64,000 bases of DNA from Polyodon spathula (GCF_017654505.1 NC_054570.1:558001-622000), one strand, 5' to 3'; positions 32,808 through 44,790 are shown, counted from the stretch's first letter. Made by a program: numbers and translations. The notes: generated from the sequence alone by a model not told the origin.

Positions 32808-33469
32808 CTGCTGTTGGAGGGAGATTCTGTATTCAGTTTTGAAACTACTGTCATGGAAATTCTAATAAAAGGAAGAGAGACTGCGAGTTCCAAACACACA
32901 AGCCTTTTTTTCAGGTTTGCAAAATGAAAACACTCTCAACACACAGGGTGCTAGATAATCATTGAGCACTGTTCCTACATACAAAAGCAGATTGGTTCCT
33001 TATATACTCTTAACACTAGGAAGTTAATAACATTATACATATACATTAGCCAATCATATCAGAACAAATGAGCACAAAAGCATCCAATAATAATGCATAA
33101 TTATGTCTACTTTGTCACTGGGACAAAAGCAAGCTTAATTAAGGGGTAGGTGGTTGGGTGTTCGTATAGAAAGTCACGTACACTCAACCTATGGTTCTAG
33201 TTTGACAGCTACAGTCCCCTAAAACTGCAGCGTCTGGCGGTTTGCGGTTACTTCTCCTTTTTACTAGACAAGTAGACAGTTCTTTATATATTAATTGCTT
33301 TGCTAAAGCCTATATGGTATAAAAAACAACAGGTCTTGGAAAAGTACAAGTAACTTGTACTTTTTCATTATGCAAGTAGCTAATACTCTGACATGTGCCA
33401 TTTCCTACTACGCTCTAGAGTTGCCACCACCCAATATTTATACTAGAACAAGAAAAAGAAAGTGAAAAC
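32808..33469 (-). promoter_or_regulatory. Promoter and exon 1 of copy 2, split by an LTR
   Basis: ISRE-type GAAAGTGAAAAC (33458-33469) and TATAAATATT (33442-33433) are intact. The exon 1 donor at 32808 is also kept. A solo LTR (32849-33406) lies between the TATA box side and the rest of exon 1. Confidence 0.7.
32849..33406. mobile_element. Solo LTR
   Basis: Starts TGTCATGGAAATTCTAATAA, the start shared by the LTRs at 34773 and 38467 (TGTCGTGGAAATTC), followed by the shared CACACAGGGTGCTAGATAAT. ACTAC occurs on both sides (32844-32848, 33407-33411), a possible 5-bp target duplication. An inner TGACA at 33393 could be the LTR end instead. Confidence 0.7.
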
Positions 33470-33569
33470 GCACCAATGTCCCTATCACAAAGAGATAGAA
33501 AAACGGATGTTCTGTGTTTATTCAGTAAATTTGGCACGCTACCAATATCCTATATAGCTGTAGGGTACT

Positions 33570-33640
33570 GAAGTGAGAATTATATATATATATATATATA
33601 TATATAGATATATATATATATATTATATATATATAGGTAT
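33570..33640. repeat. (TA)n microsatellite, interrupted
   Basis: TA run interrupted by GATA and TTA. Confidence 0.9.
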
Positions 33641-33849
33641 GTATAATCTTATGAGTATTGACTGATAAAGGTTCTGATCTTTATCTGTACTTTTAATCGT
33701 CCTGGATTTTGTTGGCTATTGTGGCTATTGTGACACCAGCATATAATACAATTTAGTGCATAATATGTATAAGATAAACAAAAACGTTATTGATATATCT
33801 TGCTCTATATAAAACAACACTGTTATTTGCAACTTGTAATTTGCGGGAT

Positions 33850-34380
33850 ATTGTGTGCGTGACGGGACAACCCCGCCCCTGGGTGTATTTTGAGTTATTT
33901 TGTATAGCGTGGGTTGTGTAACACGGGTGATTTTAAGAACAAAACACCTGCAACTTGTTCAAAGGAATGCGCATTTGTGCCAGAATATTTGATGTATCCC
34001 TCACAATTCCTTCACGATTTCTTTTTGGACAGTATCAATTATGCAAATTTCCATTTCTAATTATCCCATACAACTCTCTGGAGCTCACGTGAGACTACAC
34101 ATACGCTATGCTTACATGAAAAAAATCCAGAATGATTGTCCATAAGAACAGTTCATAGGATTAGAAGTCTATCTACATTCATACTGTGCATAATACTTTA
34201 TTATCCAGTCCATTTATGCTGTTCAATAACATAACAGCACATGTAATAGTTCAGTTGGTTTTGCTGTGCTCAGTATTTGGACCCAGAACAGCATTCTGCA
34301 CTTGTCAAAGGCAGCCCAAATGTATGAGCCCTTCCTACCCAATAGCAGTCCCTGGTTGAGAGTCTGTCTGCGAGATTGTG
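33850..34380 (-). pseudogene. Duplicated ETS-gene 3' flank, fragment B1
   Basis: Matches 20251-20323, then 21020-21768, and the true flank 44400-44785, up to GAGAGTCTGTCTGCG. The continuation into the coding end is found at 39157, on the far side of the retrovirus-like element. Confidence 0.7.
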
Positions 34381-34772
34381 GTGGGAAAATTACAATGGTG
34401 CTACTGCTATGATTGTTCAGGGTTTCCATGCTCAGGTTTAAATGCTGTTACGGGTTATAAGATTTAGGTATCATATAATAATAATGCATTATGTACTAGT
34501 GGTTGTTGTTGTGCATACTTTCTCTTTCTCACTGCAGGGTAAGCAGCCCATATAAGGGATGGAAAGATACTGACTACAAGCTCGAAAGAAGAAGTACTCT
34601 GAATTTTTTTTTATTTAGCAACCGCAAGCTGCATCCGTGACAGTTCACAGAAATGTCACCGGCTTAGTCAGAATAGGTATAATTTTAGGATGTTTGCAAT
34701 TTAGATAAGTTGTTATTGTTGCATATGATTGGTCTCATTTTAATCTTCCAAGCTGTTGCTATCCGCGAACAT

Positions 34773-35230
34773 TGTCGTGGAAATTCTAATAAAGGAAGAG
34801 AGACTGAGTTCCAAACACACAGGCCTTTATTTCTTAAGTTTGCAAACTGAGAACACTCTCAGCACACAGGGTGCTAGATAATCATCGAGTAGTGCTCCAA
34901 CATACAGAGTTGGATCAGTTTCTTATATACCTTAAAACTATCAGTAAGGCAGAAGGCTAGCCAATGATGATTCAGATATTAGCATATAAGGGAAACAATT
35001 TATAACTATGCATACGTGGTATATAGCTAAGCAAGCAAATAACAGAATGGCTGTTTTGTGTGTATAGCAAAAAAAAGAAAGACAAGTCTGGCTCATCTTA
35101 TTATCCATTGTCTCACAGCTGCAGCTGCAATGTAGGCAAAACTTTATCTTAAGCAAAGCATACAAGGTTATGCGAGCAAGAAGCCAGTACTTTTCCATGC
35201 TGAGCAAATCCAATTCTCTATAATATTCTC
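34773..35230 (-). repeat. LTR, truncated copy (element 3' side)
   Basis: About 458 bp nearly identical to the start of 38467-39156; homology stops near AATCCAATTCTCTATAATAT. The remaining LTR part and junction with the interior are replaced by unrelated sequence (35231-35640). Confidence 0.8.
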
Positions 35231-35644
35231 AACATTACAATATGATTTCAGAAAATGGATTATCATGGTTTTCTACAGGCATTAAGAGTGGTAAGTTAAG
35301 TACTGAATCAGTAGTTTTAACAAAACAAGTTTTAACACATTTTATACCCAAGCTAACACATATTAGTATAAGTTAAGCAAGGTTTATAAAGTTTAACATA
35401 TAGTGTAATATAAACAAAGTGGCAACCCAACGTATCCCGCTTGCAGATTTTTTTTCTCTTTTCTTCTTTTTGTTCTGAGTTCTGTGTGATTTTCAGTGTG
35501 GCTGCGGTTTGTAATATCTAGCTCTTTTATTATCTTTAAGTTCAGTTAAGAGCCAGGTGAGAGACACAGTTAATATGCTGCCAAGAAAAATAAGTCAGGA
35601 CTCTGGGGGTCCAAAGCTGACTGTCCCAAGGCCGTCCAAGCCGT
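35231..35644. other. Unassigned interior segment
   Basis: Sequence between the truncated LTR and the pol-like frame. It does not match the complete LTR. A short plus-strand frame (35557-35751) is present, but no family is recognised. Confidence 0.4.
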
Positions 35645-36165
35645 CTACGTTATTCCAGGGGGCGATACATGGATGCCCCATGGATTCCAGTTGGACAGGC
35701 GCGACCCAAACGAAAGGAGCGCAAACAGCGCGACACTGGGGGAGAATTTGAATCCGTCTTCACTTTGCCAGTCAGTCACCTGCAACACAGACTTAAGCCA
35801 GACACCAGTATCTTTCCACTCTATATCATCTGTTTTTGCTATGCTTATATGTGGCACAGAGTAAAGTAAAAACTGATCGCTGTTTAGTTTAATGGGTGCA
35901 ACACAAAAGCGTAAACCTATATACAAGGCTGTGCACGTAATTGTTTCGTTAAATGGAGGTTGTGCTAAGCACATTTTCTCAAATTCATAATCTCTTGATG
36001 AAGGTGAGTACAGGGCAGTGCAATGTAAGGCATAAGGTGATATAAACCCAGTTTCATGACCCCAATGTTTTCGAGCCAATTTAAATAATTCCTCAGTTTG
36101 TTCTCCTCCGTTTTGTATATCCCATGAATAGAACCAACTACGGGTCTCAATCATCTGGGCCATCA
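35645..36165 (-). pseudogene. ERV pol-like region after protease
   Basis: Minus-strand open frame of about 170 residues following the protease. It contains PHISIAKTDDIEWKDTGVWL, of a kind seen between protease and RT in fish retroelements. It ends before any RT motif. Confidence 0.5.
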
Positions 36166-36516
36166 TCAAGGGACACGAAACGGTAACTCCTTTTGCTCAC
36201 ATTTAATTTCACAATTGAATTTACATAGTAGATCTCGCCCCGCTAGGTTACAAGGGCAGCACTCAGAGAAAATAAACCGATGCATAAACGTTTTCCATTC
36301 ATATTGTACCAGTAAAGGCATCATAACTTTTTCCCTCAATACTACCCCCGAGGCTCCCACTGTTTTTACTGATTCATTTGATATCATTGAATTATGCATA
36401 GTTCTAGCATTTATGACAGACATTGCAGCACAAGTATCAATTAAGAATTCAAATGACTCACCATTCACGAAGAGATCAACGGTGGGGGCTTCTTGTGGTT
36501 TAGAAAAAGTAAGCAC
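36166..36516 (-). pseudogene. ERV aspartic protease
   Basis: About 116 residues. The flap-side pattern, the active-site region FLIDTCAAMSVI and the C-terminal GRDLL motif identify a retroviral-type pepsin-like protease. The active-site triad reads Asp-Thr-Cys where Gly is expected, so activity is doubtful. Confidence 0.8.
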
Positions 36517-36594
36517 GTACTGCTGTGCACGTAATTGTTTCGTTAAATGGAGGTTGTGCTAACCAATGTTGGTGTCAGCTGTCCTTGCCTCGCT

Positions 36595-37710
36595 TCATTC
36601 TGGTTTCTGTTCTGTATGGTGATACTTGCGGTGGGGGAGCGCTCTGACAGTTACTCCCGTTGTTTTGCTGTTGTTGCTGCTGTCTCTGACAATCTCTAGC
36701 AAAATGTCCTTCCTGGACACAATTATACCAACTAGTGTCTTTATTCTGGCTCTGAAAGTTTCTGTTGCCACCGTCTCCGCTTCACCCTCCCCGACCTCTC
36801 CCACCACGCCCGCGTCGGTATCCGCCTCTGATTGATCCTTCGCCTTGATCCAGCTGAGCTGCTTGCAATTTGACTCATTTTTCGGCTTTTGTCTTTTGAT
36901 TGCTCTCTTGCTTCTGTTGTTGTCTTTCAGTGTGCTTGCAATGTTCATGAACCTGAATGAGGGGAGCCGTCTCCCATTCAATGCATGTCACCCGTGCCTG
37001 TTTATTCAGGACAGGTAAGAGTCCGTTTATTATGGCTGCTTTTAGCAGACTGTTCTGGTCGGAGTCCGCTGTGTTTACGAAAGCACGTCTCCAATGTTTG
37101 TCTATATTCCAAGCAATGTCTTTAATCTCATCTTGTCTCCAGGTGCGCTGTCAGGGGGTGGGGGGGTAGGGGTATGATAATGGCGTTGTTCGGATTGCCT
37201 TTTGGTCCCGACCATGTAATGAGCTTGCTGGAAGATCCTGATGTCTCAGGTGATTCTGGTGATGATAATTAGCTCAGTCCAGGGGGCGACCAAGGGGCTC
37301 AAGTCCACCGGGAACCACCTTGGAAACCTGTCGGGTTGCTTGGGGTGGATATCAGAGGCGGAGGCGCGGGTGGCGGACCCTCTGCCGCTGGCGGGAGCTG
37401 TTGGCGGACCCGGACGGGTCGATCAGGCTGAGGAACAGGGGCTGTGGAAACAGAAACACAACAGAAACACAGGGGAGCTACATTCTTGTAACTTTCTTTC
37501 ACTCGGGGTTCCTTCTAGTGGAAAATCAGCTATTTTTTGCCACAAAACAACCTGGTCTACAGCACCGCGACCCCATTTATCAACCATTGTTCGTCCCGGT
37601 CCAACCAGCGGGTCCGGGAGACAGACCTCTCTTTTACTATTACTTGACCCCATTGTAATCAAACCCACGTCCACACACACACACACACAATTATTAGATA
37701 ACACTCGTTC
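36595..37710 (-). pseudogene. ERV gag remnant
   Basis: Minus-strand frames broken by shifts. A zinc-knuckle relic at about 36687-36734 keeps C-x4-H-x4-C, but its first cysteine is Trp. A capsid-like stretch with KDIAWNIDKHWRRAFVNT lies at 36960-37160, and a proline-rich segment at 37300-37450. No intact gag. Confidence 0.65.
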
Positions 37711-38058
37711 ACTCGCTCATTCACAGTTATCTGTCGTCCACAATATACCACTGCCTATTTTTATTTGTACCACTTGCACAGAAAAATGACTTTTCTTAAT
37801 TACAATCCAACAGTGTGCTAGGTATATTAATCAACTACACTAGGCGTATGACGCTTTTGTAAAATGTATTTATTTATTTATTTTAAAAACTGTGCACTTA
37901 ATTTTTTCGATTGTTATTTTTGGTTCAATATTCGGTATTTAATACAGTGTCTTTTTAACTAATTTCATTTGTAATTACTTGCTAGAGTTATTCATAGATC
38001 AATCAAATTACTTAATTTACCTGTTTCCGGATTAGGATTTATATGTCTATTAGACAAC

Positions 38059-38240
38059 AAAGTTCCCAGAACTTTTCTGCGCAGCCCGTTCCCAGAACGG
38101 GTTTTATCAGGTTCCCAGAACCTGAACCACGTGGTCTATCTTAATTTTGTCCTCTAGACAATAGAGTTCCCAGAACTCTTTCTGCGCAGCCCGTTCCCAG
38201 AACGGGTTTTATCAGGTTCCCAGAACCTGAACCAATTGGT
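38059..38240. repeat. Tandem array of palindromes in the ERV leader
   Basis: Two units, period 105 bp. Each unit has three hairpins with the shared core GTTC-CCA-GAAC and flanks that extend the stem differently, plus a 10-bp palindrome. Unit 1: 38059-38075, 38085-38101, 38108-38124, 38126-38135. Unit 2: 38163-38179, 38190-38206, 38213-38229, 38231-38240. Confidence 0.92.
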
Positions 38241-38466
38241 CTATTTTATGTATGAAGAAAACCAGTCTCACCCTTTGTCTTTGTTCGGGATGTCGTATCC
38301 GTCCACCGATGCTCCCAGCCGGGTTCAAGGCGGTTCCTTCTCTGAAATTATTTCAGAGTGTGGTTCCCTGAGCCACTCCTAAGCAGCCCTCGTGCACGGT
38401 TAACCTCGAAGTTCCCGGGAGCAATCGGAAAACGGAGCTAGCCCTCCCGTCTAGGGTGCCAAGAAT

Positions 38467-39156
38467 TGTCGTGGAAATTCTAATAAAAGGAAGAGAGAGA
38501 CTGCGAGTTCCAAACACACAGGCCTTTATTTCTTAAGTTTGCAAACTGAGAACACTCTCAGCACACAGGGTGCTAGATAATCATCAAGGAGTGTTCCAAC
38601 ATATAGAGTTGGATCAGTTTCTTATATACCTTAAAACTATCAGTAAGGCAGAAGGCTAGCCAATGATGATTCAGATATTAGCATATAAGGGAAACAATTT
38701 ATAACTATGCATATGTGGTATATAGCTAAGCAAGCAAACAGCAGAATGGCTGTTTTGTGTGTATAGCAAAAAAAAAGAAAGACAAGTCTGGCTCATCTTA
38801 TTATCCATTGTCTCACAGCTGCAGCTGCAATGTAGGCAAAACTTTATCTTAAGCAAAGCATACAAGGTTATGCGAGCAAGATGCCAGTACTTTTCCATGC
38901 TGAGCAAATCCAATTCTCTATAATATTTCTCTTACAATACTGAGTTAAGCTTCTGTGATCAGCTCGCAATAACTGCAGGTTACAAGATATATATTATGCT
39001 TGCTGACTCTGCGAAGTCAGAACACTGCTTGGTCCTTCCTAACACCTACGTGTGTTGAGTGTGTTCTTGGGTTTGCAAACTATTAAACTTGTTTACTCAA
39101 TCTTGTTTGTTCTACTGAGTCTCTATTACAGAGTTGATATCAAAACTCCCACGACA
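38467..39156 (-). repeat. LTR, complete copy (element 5' side)
   Basis: 690 bp with inverted ends TGTCGTGG/CCACGACA. Read on the minus strand it has a TATATAAG box at 38628-38621 and a polyadenylation signal AATAAA at 38530-38525, a spacing typical of a retroviral R region. Next to it the interior begins ATTCTTGGCACCCTAGACGG, a possible tRNA primer site not assigned to a tRNA. Confidence 0.85.
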
Positions 39157-39383
39157 GGATGTTCAGTAAAAGGGGACCAGATGAGAGGAGACATGAGTGC
39201 CTGGGTGTCTGGGAACCCCAGGATTGGGGTAGATGGATCCTGTAGTCGTTCCAATAGGGGGAAGGAGACCCGAAAAAGCTCCCTGAGGTGACAGGAATAG
39301 GGGAGCCGTGGGATCCCATGAAGTTCATTTTCTTTTGCTGGTTGTGGTACTGCTGCACCTACTGCACCTCAGGCTGGTACAAC
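39157..39383 (-). pseudogene. Duplicated ETS-gene coding end, fragment B2
   Basis: Matches the last about 225 coding bases of the intact ETS gene (44789-45012): stop, [33 protein letters not shown] 2-bp deletion near 39247 (TCGTTCC for TCGAGTTCC) breaks the frame. It continues fragment B1 across the ERV insertion. Confidence 0.85.
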
Positions 39384-41988
39384 AATGATAAACTTCTTAT
39401 TAAAGTCAACATTAAAATGATCCAAAGGTACTCTGTTTATCTTTCTGTCGCTTTGCACTTTCTCCAGAATCTTTTGTGTTTTCTTCCTTCATTTTTCTTT
39501 TGCAAGTAAGAAGTGTGTCTCTTACTTGAAAAACGATACACAGGATAATCTGGATGTACGCTATCAAACACTAAAAACAATTCAACCACCCGCTATCGTT
39601 GTTAACAAAATGCAGCCGGGCCTAATAAATAATGAAACAGAACAGTCAATGCATTGTGATGATTATTTATTTACCCCCATGTGGAAGGGTGGTGGGTAAT
39701 TCATTGACACAGGAGACAGACAGGTGGATTTGGGAACACCGCACAGGTGCCCAGTTTTATTTTGGGGTGCTCTTTTTCTTTTCGCCCGCAGATGGCGCTG
39801 TGGGTCCGTGGTCCACTTACCAATGATGATAAACAGAGCCACGGGAATACCAAGCGATGGTACACAATACCGGCGCCCTTGCAGGTGCTTCGAAACAATA
39901 ATTCAAAACTGAAGACACAAAGAAACAGGGAAAATAAAACAGTAACAAAACTACAAAGAAAAAAGGGTGCTGCACTTGACAGCTATATCCCAGTCGTCGC
40001 TACCCGTGCGACCCGGATCACCGTCCTACACTGCCGGCTAACTAGCCTGCTCTTTTACAATACTCCGGGGTCTGCCCAAGGGTTCCCCGCTCTCACTGTC
40101 TCGCTGTGAAACTCTTTCATTTTCTTTTTCTCCCGGCTGATTCCCGGTCCTGCACTCTCGGCACGTCTAAGTGGGCAGACCTGAGGAAACAGCGGAGCAT
40201 TATTTTATAGGGCTAACAATCTCCCAAGACTCGCCTCTCAGCCATTCAGAGAGGGGGAAAGTCCACACACCCACTTTCCCACCTCCCCGTGTCACTGCCA
40301 TGATTCACAGGCGGTTGTTGGACGACTGCCGCCCTCTTCCTGCAGCCCTGTTAACACGCCAGCAGAGTCAGCACAGATCTCCCCCTGCTACACCCCCGTT
40401 GAAACCTCCTGTTCTATAAATATCAGTTTAATTAGAAATGTGGTCGAAGCGGTCGGGTCCCAAGAATCCACTTCTTTTCACGGTTCATCATAGTTTATCA
40501 TTTTTATAAACCACGTGATTTCTCGGAAAGGGCCTGTTTGGAGTAAAGATAGAGTTCCGAGGTCACAAGAGTGAAAAACCGATTATGTTTGTTTTGTTTT
40601 CTTCTTCAAATTTAATTCACTGATGCTGTACCAACTCTTTGTATAACAACACAAACATACTTTAATTAATTAACATATGCTTTGTATTTAAACGTGGATC
40701 TCGCGAAAAATACCAGTTTTAAGAAGAATTAATTAACCTTAGCGGTTGTATCTTAAATGAATAGACAGTAAGGGAAATGCCAATTGTGGAAGTAAAGGAA
40801 CTCTGTATAATCTACTGAACTACGACTGTTTTATTTATAATCTTGATGGACAAAAGTATTACCTGTAAATAAAAACGTGTTGTGCAGCACGAGAGAAACG
40901 AGCACGCTGGCCTATTGTTTGGTAACATACAATTGGGAAAGGACACCAAAAGATACAAGACGGTTCTGATATAGTTTCAGATATGTTTTTACGTTTAAAA
41001 ATATTTCATTGTTTGAATTATTGGGCCGTGGAAGCAACCCTGTTTAAAAGAGACTGTGAATTATAGAAAGCTGCAGCTGAGCCGAAGGACAGCCTTTAAA
41101 GAAGGACTGTGTGTTTTGGAAACAATTAATTATTTAGCCATACAGGTTTTACACAAAACCACAGAAGAAACCTTGGGTACTTGAAATAAAATTAAAACAT
41201 TAAAGAAGGAACTGGAACTTCAGAGATGGATTAGAAATACACAAAAGGACAGTGTTTGTTTTAAAAGTGTGTTTATTATTGAAAGGGACATTTTATTGAA
41301 TACTTTGGTTATAAACTGCAACCGGGTCCTAAAGAACATTGCAACTGGCAGCTTTGGAACCAACCTGGGAGTCTGGACCTGGAAAACAGAAAATCATTGG
41401 GATTGCAATTACATTATAATACTGGACTTGGTTCAACTTAAAGATCTAAGGATACTTACCTCTGCAAAGACTGAAGAAGACCAAAAGAGGGTGACCGGAT
41501 AACTACCACCTAGAGAGGGGGCACCGCACCGAGCTCCAGTTCTCCGACTGTCCAGCAGAGGACAGCATACCTACCTCTCAACTAGCGTCCTCTAGTGGAG
41601 AACCTCAACACAACCTGCAAAAAGATCAGAGAAAAGATTTAAACAAAGGACGGACATTCAATAAACAGTGACCAAACCAATGGTGGAGTGATACTTACCA
41701 GTTCAGTGCCCAAAAGAGGAACGGGTAAAATTTGAGGTTTCAAGAACCAACCATGGACTGTGTATTACTGAAAGAAAATTAAATATTAAGATTATTACCT
41801 TTATGAATTAACAGTGGTGTGTTGAGTAAAAGACTGTGTACTAAGAACCGGCCCATTTAAAGGACCCTTCATGAATGTATGTTTAAGTTTGAATGATAAG
41901 TTGTTGATTATTAAAGAATGTCTCACTTCTCCAAGCTCTGGTTTCCTGTTTACTTCCTCTCCCAACCACCTGCACCACTTCATTACCT

Positions 41989-41990
<2 letters not shown>
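39384..41990. other. Intergenic, unassigned repeats
   Basis: No gene recognised. 39690-40420 is GC-richer than its surroundings and may be an LTR or other retroelement fragment. The rest is AT-rich. Confidence 0.4.

Positions 41991-42070
<80 letters not shown>
41991..42070. repeat. (TA)n microsatellite
   Basis: TA run with TTA interruptions. Confidence 0.9.
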
Positions 42071-42071
<1 letters not shown>

Positions 42072-42710
42072 CTGCTGTGCAAACATTTTAGAGATGTTGC
42101 ATTTTTCTACTCTGATGCATTATGAGCATCAACAATTTACTCAAAGCCTCCACTAGTGTTTTCTACTATTATAACAACCTTGACTTGCATAAAGAAGGAA
42201 AAACTTTGAGTCAAATAGCTCGCGTTACTTGATTTTCAAGGTGTGGTATCTGAAACATAATCAACAAGTACAGATAACCATCATCTGTAATTGACAAACT
42301 CGGGACTGGAAGACCCAAAAAGCTGTCCAGCAACGATGAGCAGTAATTGAAGATAATATCGTTAAGGAATAGAAAGAAGACAAAAGTTGAATTGACAGAA
42401 GGCACAGGTGTCGTTGTCCATCAAATCAACAGTACAAAGGTCACTCTTGAAATCAGGACTTAAAGGATGTGTTGCAGTAAGAATACCTCTGTTAAGAAAG
42501 GGGAACAAGACTAAAAGGCTAAAATATGCACAAGAACACAGAAATTGGACTATGGAACAATGGTCAAAGGTGCTTTGGACTGTTGATGGATGGTTAAAGA
42601 CACCTGTGCCTTCTGCCAGTTCTGTTGTGAATTCAACGCTTGTCTTTTTTCTATTCCTTCAGGATATTACATGACACCTGTGGCCAGTTAATTTATCTTA
42701 TCGTTATAGC
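42072..42710 (+). mobile_element. Degraded Tc1-like transposon
   Basis: A terminal-type sequence (TACTGCTGTGCAAACATTTTAG) precedes transposase remnants: an N-terminal HTH-like piece (GKTLSQIARVT frame), then LLRKGNKTKRLKYAQEHRNW and WSKVLW, a classic Tc1 stretch before the first catalytic Asp. Stops and shifts break the frame and the C-terminal half is absent. An internal inverted repeat joins about 42380-42414 with 42598-42640. Confidence 0.8.
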
Positions 42711-43096
42711 TTTGGTATCGTTTTAGAACCAACTAGAAAACAATTGTGATTAATCAGCAATAAGGAACCAGACCACCACTGAGTGGTCAAATTGTCTCCT
42801 CTCACTGGCAACTTTTCTTCTGTTTATTTAAAAAAAGTGCAAATCACATGAAAATATAATTGTAATCTTGAAAAGCCCCCACATAATACAACACATGCAT
42901 AATATGTATGAGATAAACAAAAACTTTATTGACAAAGAAAACAAACAGTAACTTTACAAAATGAGTACAGGAGCTAGTTATATATAAACAGAACACTAAA
43001 TTAGATTGGGCAAAATGAGATCATTATTAGACCAGGAATATGCTACACAAGAAAGGAGTGAAAATGAAGGCTACATGAAGAATACCATCTGAAACT

Positions 43097-43150
<54 letters not shown>

Positions 43151-44790
43151 ACTCTGTATACTCGAGTCAGTAGTTTTGGGATGCCCTGTTATTGTTATTA
43201 TCTGTGGTTTTTATTTGGATCCAAGTGGCCAATCAAAGATGTCTCGGTTTGCAGAGGCGCTGGGTTGAGGGTAAATGAGTTCCATTCCCAGACAATTTAC
43301 AGAGGGCTAAACGCCTAAACAACTTTATTTAGCAGCTCATCTGTCTAAGCAACCGTCTTTACAGCAATAACGGGGACACTTCTTTCAAAGGCTTTGATCC
43401 CAAAGTCAAGAATCTCTTTTCCTGTTACCAAGTGATACATGAAGTATTTAAAACTTGTTGAGTTTATTTGTGACTTTAGTTTATGTCAAATAAAAATGAT
43501 TTTTTTTTTTGGACCCAAGTGTCATTTTAAGACCTTGAAAAAGACCTCTGGTCGAAGCATTTCTCATTGAATTTATTGTTTCTTACACTTTTTCTAAAAT
43601 GTGTCTGTTTTTCAGAAATAATATAAAAATCAGCATTCACGAAACAGGAAAAAAATTCCATGAATAACAAACATTGTTATTTTTAAAAGAGAACGAATAA
43701 AACACATTCTCTACTGAACCTGTGATGTAAAGCTTTGTAAAACAGGCTATTTTCTATTTGGCTGAGTGACCCACATCTTCCAGCTGTACTAAACAGACAG
43801 GGATGTATTTTGGGTTGTAGATTCTGTCGCACACAGATCCCTGTTTCTAAATTAAGCCACATACTTTGATTCGCACGTAATGAGAGACTCTGGGTTTTGA
43901 AGGCCTTTGTTAAAAAGATGCTATAACATATTTAAGAATGAAACACCTGCTACTTTTTCAAAGGAATACCCATTTGTGCAGAAATATTTGGTTTGTCCCA
44001 TTTCTGCATTCAGCCAACTGTGCACTCTGCTATTGGTCAGAATGAGTACTGATCAAATTCCGTCATGATTATTTTGGACAGTATCAATTGTGCAAATATG
44101 AGCATCTTTGTAAAAAATGACAAAAGTACTAAATGCTACAAAGCAAAAAGAAATGGGTCTACCACTATAATATTAAACACATCTTTAGAAAAATACGTGA
44201 CCTTTTTAAATTATTGCTGTGAATGAAACCGATTATTATTTTAACCTGCAAACTAGATGGAAGTGTTCTCTACATAAAAAACAGTATTCTAGATAAATGA
44301 CAGTAATTTGTAATAAAGAGTTTTTGTACTGAAAAAAAACACAACAAAGACACAAGCTACTTTTCCCTCTGACTAACAAAAGTCTCAAAACTGATTCTTC
44401 TTAATTCCTTGTGATATATGACAATCCTTTCTAATTATCCCACACAACTCAATTGCTCTTTGGAGCTCGTGTGAGATGATACATACGCTATGCTTACATG
44501 AAAAAAATCCAGAATGATTGTCCTTAAGTACAGTAACAGGAGGTGTCCTCTGACAATTTGCAGTTCATAGGATTAGAAGTCTATCTACATACATACTGTG
44601 CACAGTACTTGGTTATCCAGTCCATTTATGCTGTTCAGTAACATAACAGCACATGTAATAGTTCAGTTGGTTTTGCTGTGCTCAGTATTTGGACCCAGAA
44701 CAGCATTCTGCACTTGTCAAAGGCACCCTAAATGTATGAGCCCTTCCTACCCAGTAGCAGTCCCTGGTTGAGAGTCTGTCTGCGGGATGT
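42711..44790 (-). other. 3' flank of the ETS gene
   Basis: Non-coding. 42890-44790 is the parent of the sequences duplicated at 20160-21768 and 33750-34380. It holds a (CA)n run at about 43097-43148. The ETS 3' UTR lies here but its end cannot be fixed. Confidence 0.6.

Larger units (their letters stand above)
34773..39156 (-). mobile_element. Retrovirus-like (ERV) element with two LTRs
   Basis: LTR-like copies at both ends, in minus orientation: 38467-39156 (complete, TGTCGTGG...CCACGACA ends) and 34773-about 35230 (truncated). Between them, on the minus strand, are leader palindromes, a proline-rich gag region, a degraded zinc knuckle, a protease and a downstream pol-like stretch. No RT, integrase or envelope was recognised, so the element is internally deleted. 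Its class is unresolved. Confidence 0.8.
22446..39383. repeat. Segmental duplication, copy 2
   Basis: Second copy of the block starting at 8041, expanded by insertions. It holds 3' flank (22446-23575), APOL exons (24096-26113), promoter and exon 1 (32808-33470) and the ETS 3' fragments. A DIRS element and other sequence (26658-31500) stand where the GTPase exons should be. Confidence 0.8.

Noticed and set aside
39690..40420. GC-rich stretch as a gene or CpG-island promoter
   Set aside because: No coding continuity or splice pattern; more likely a retroelement fragment, but the family was not recognised.
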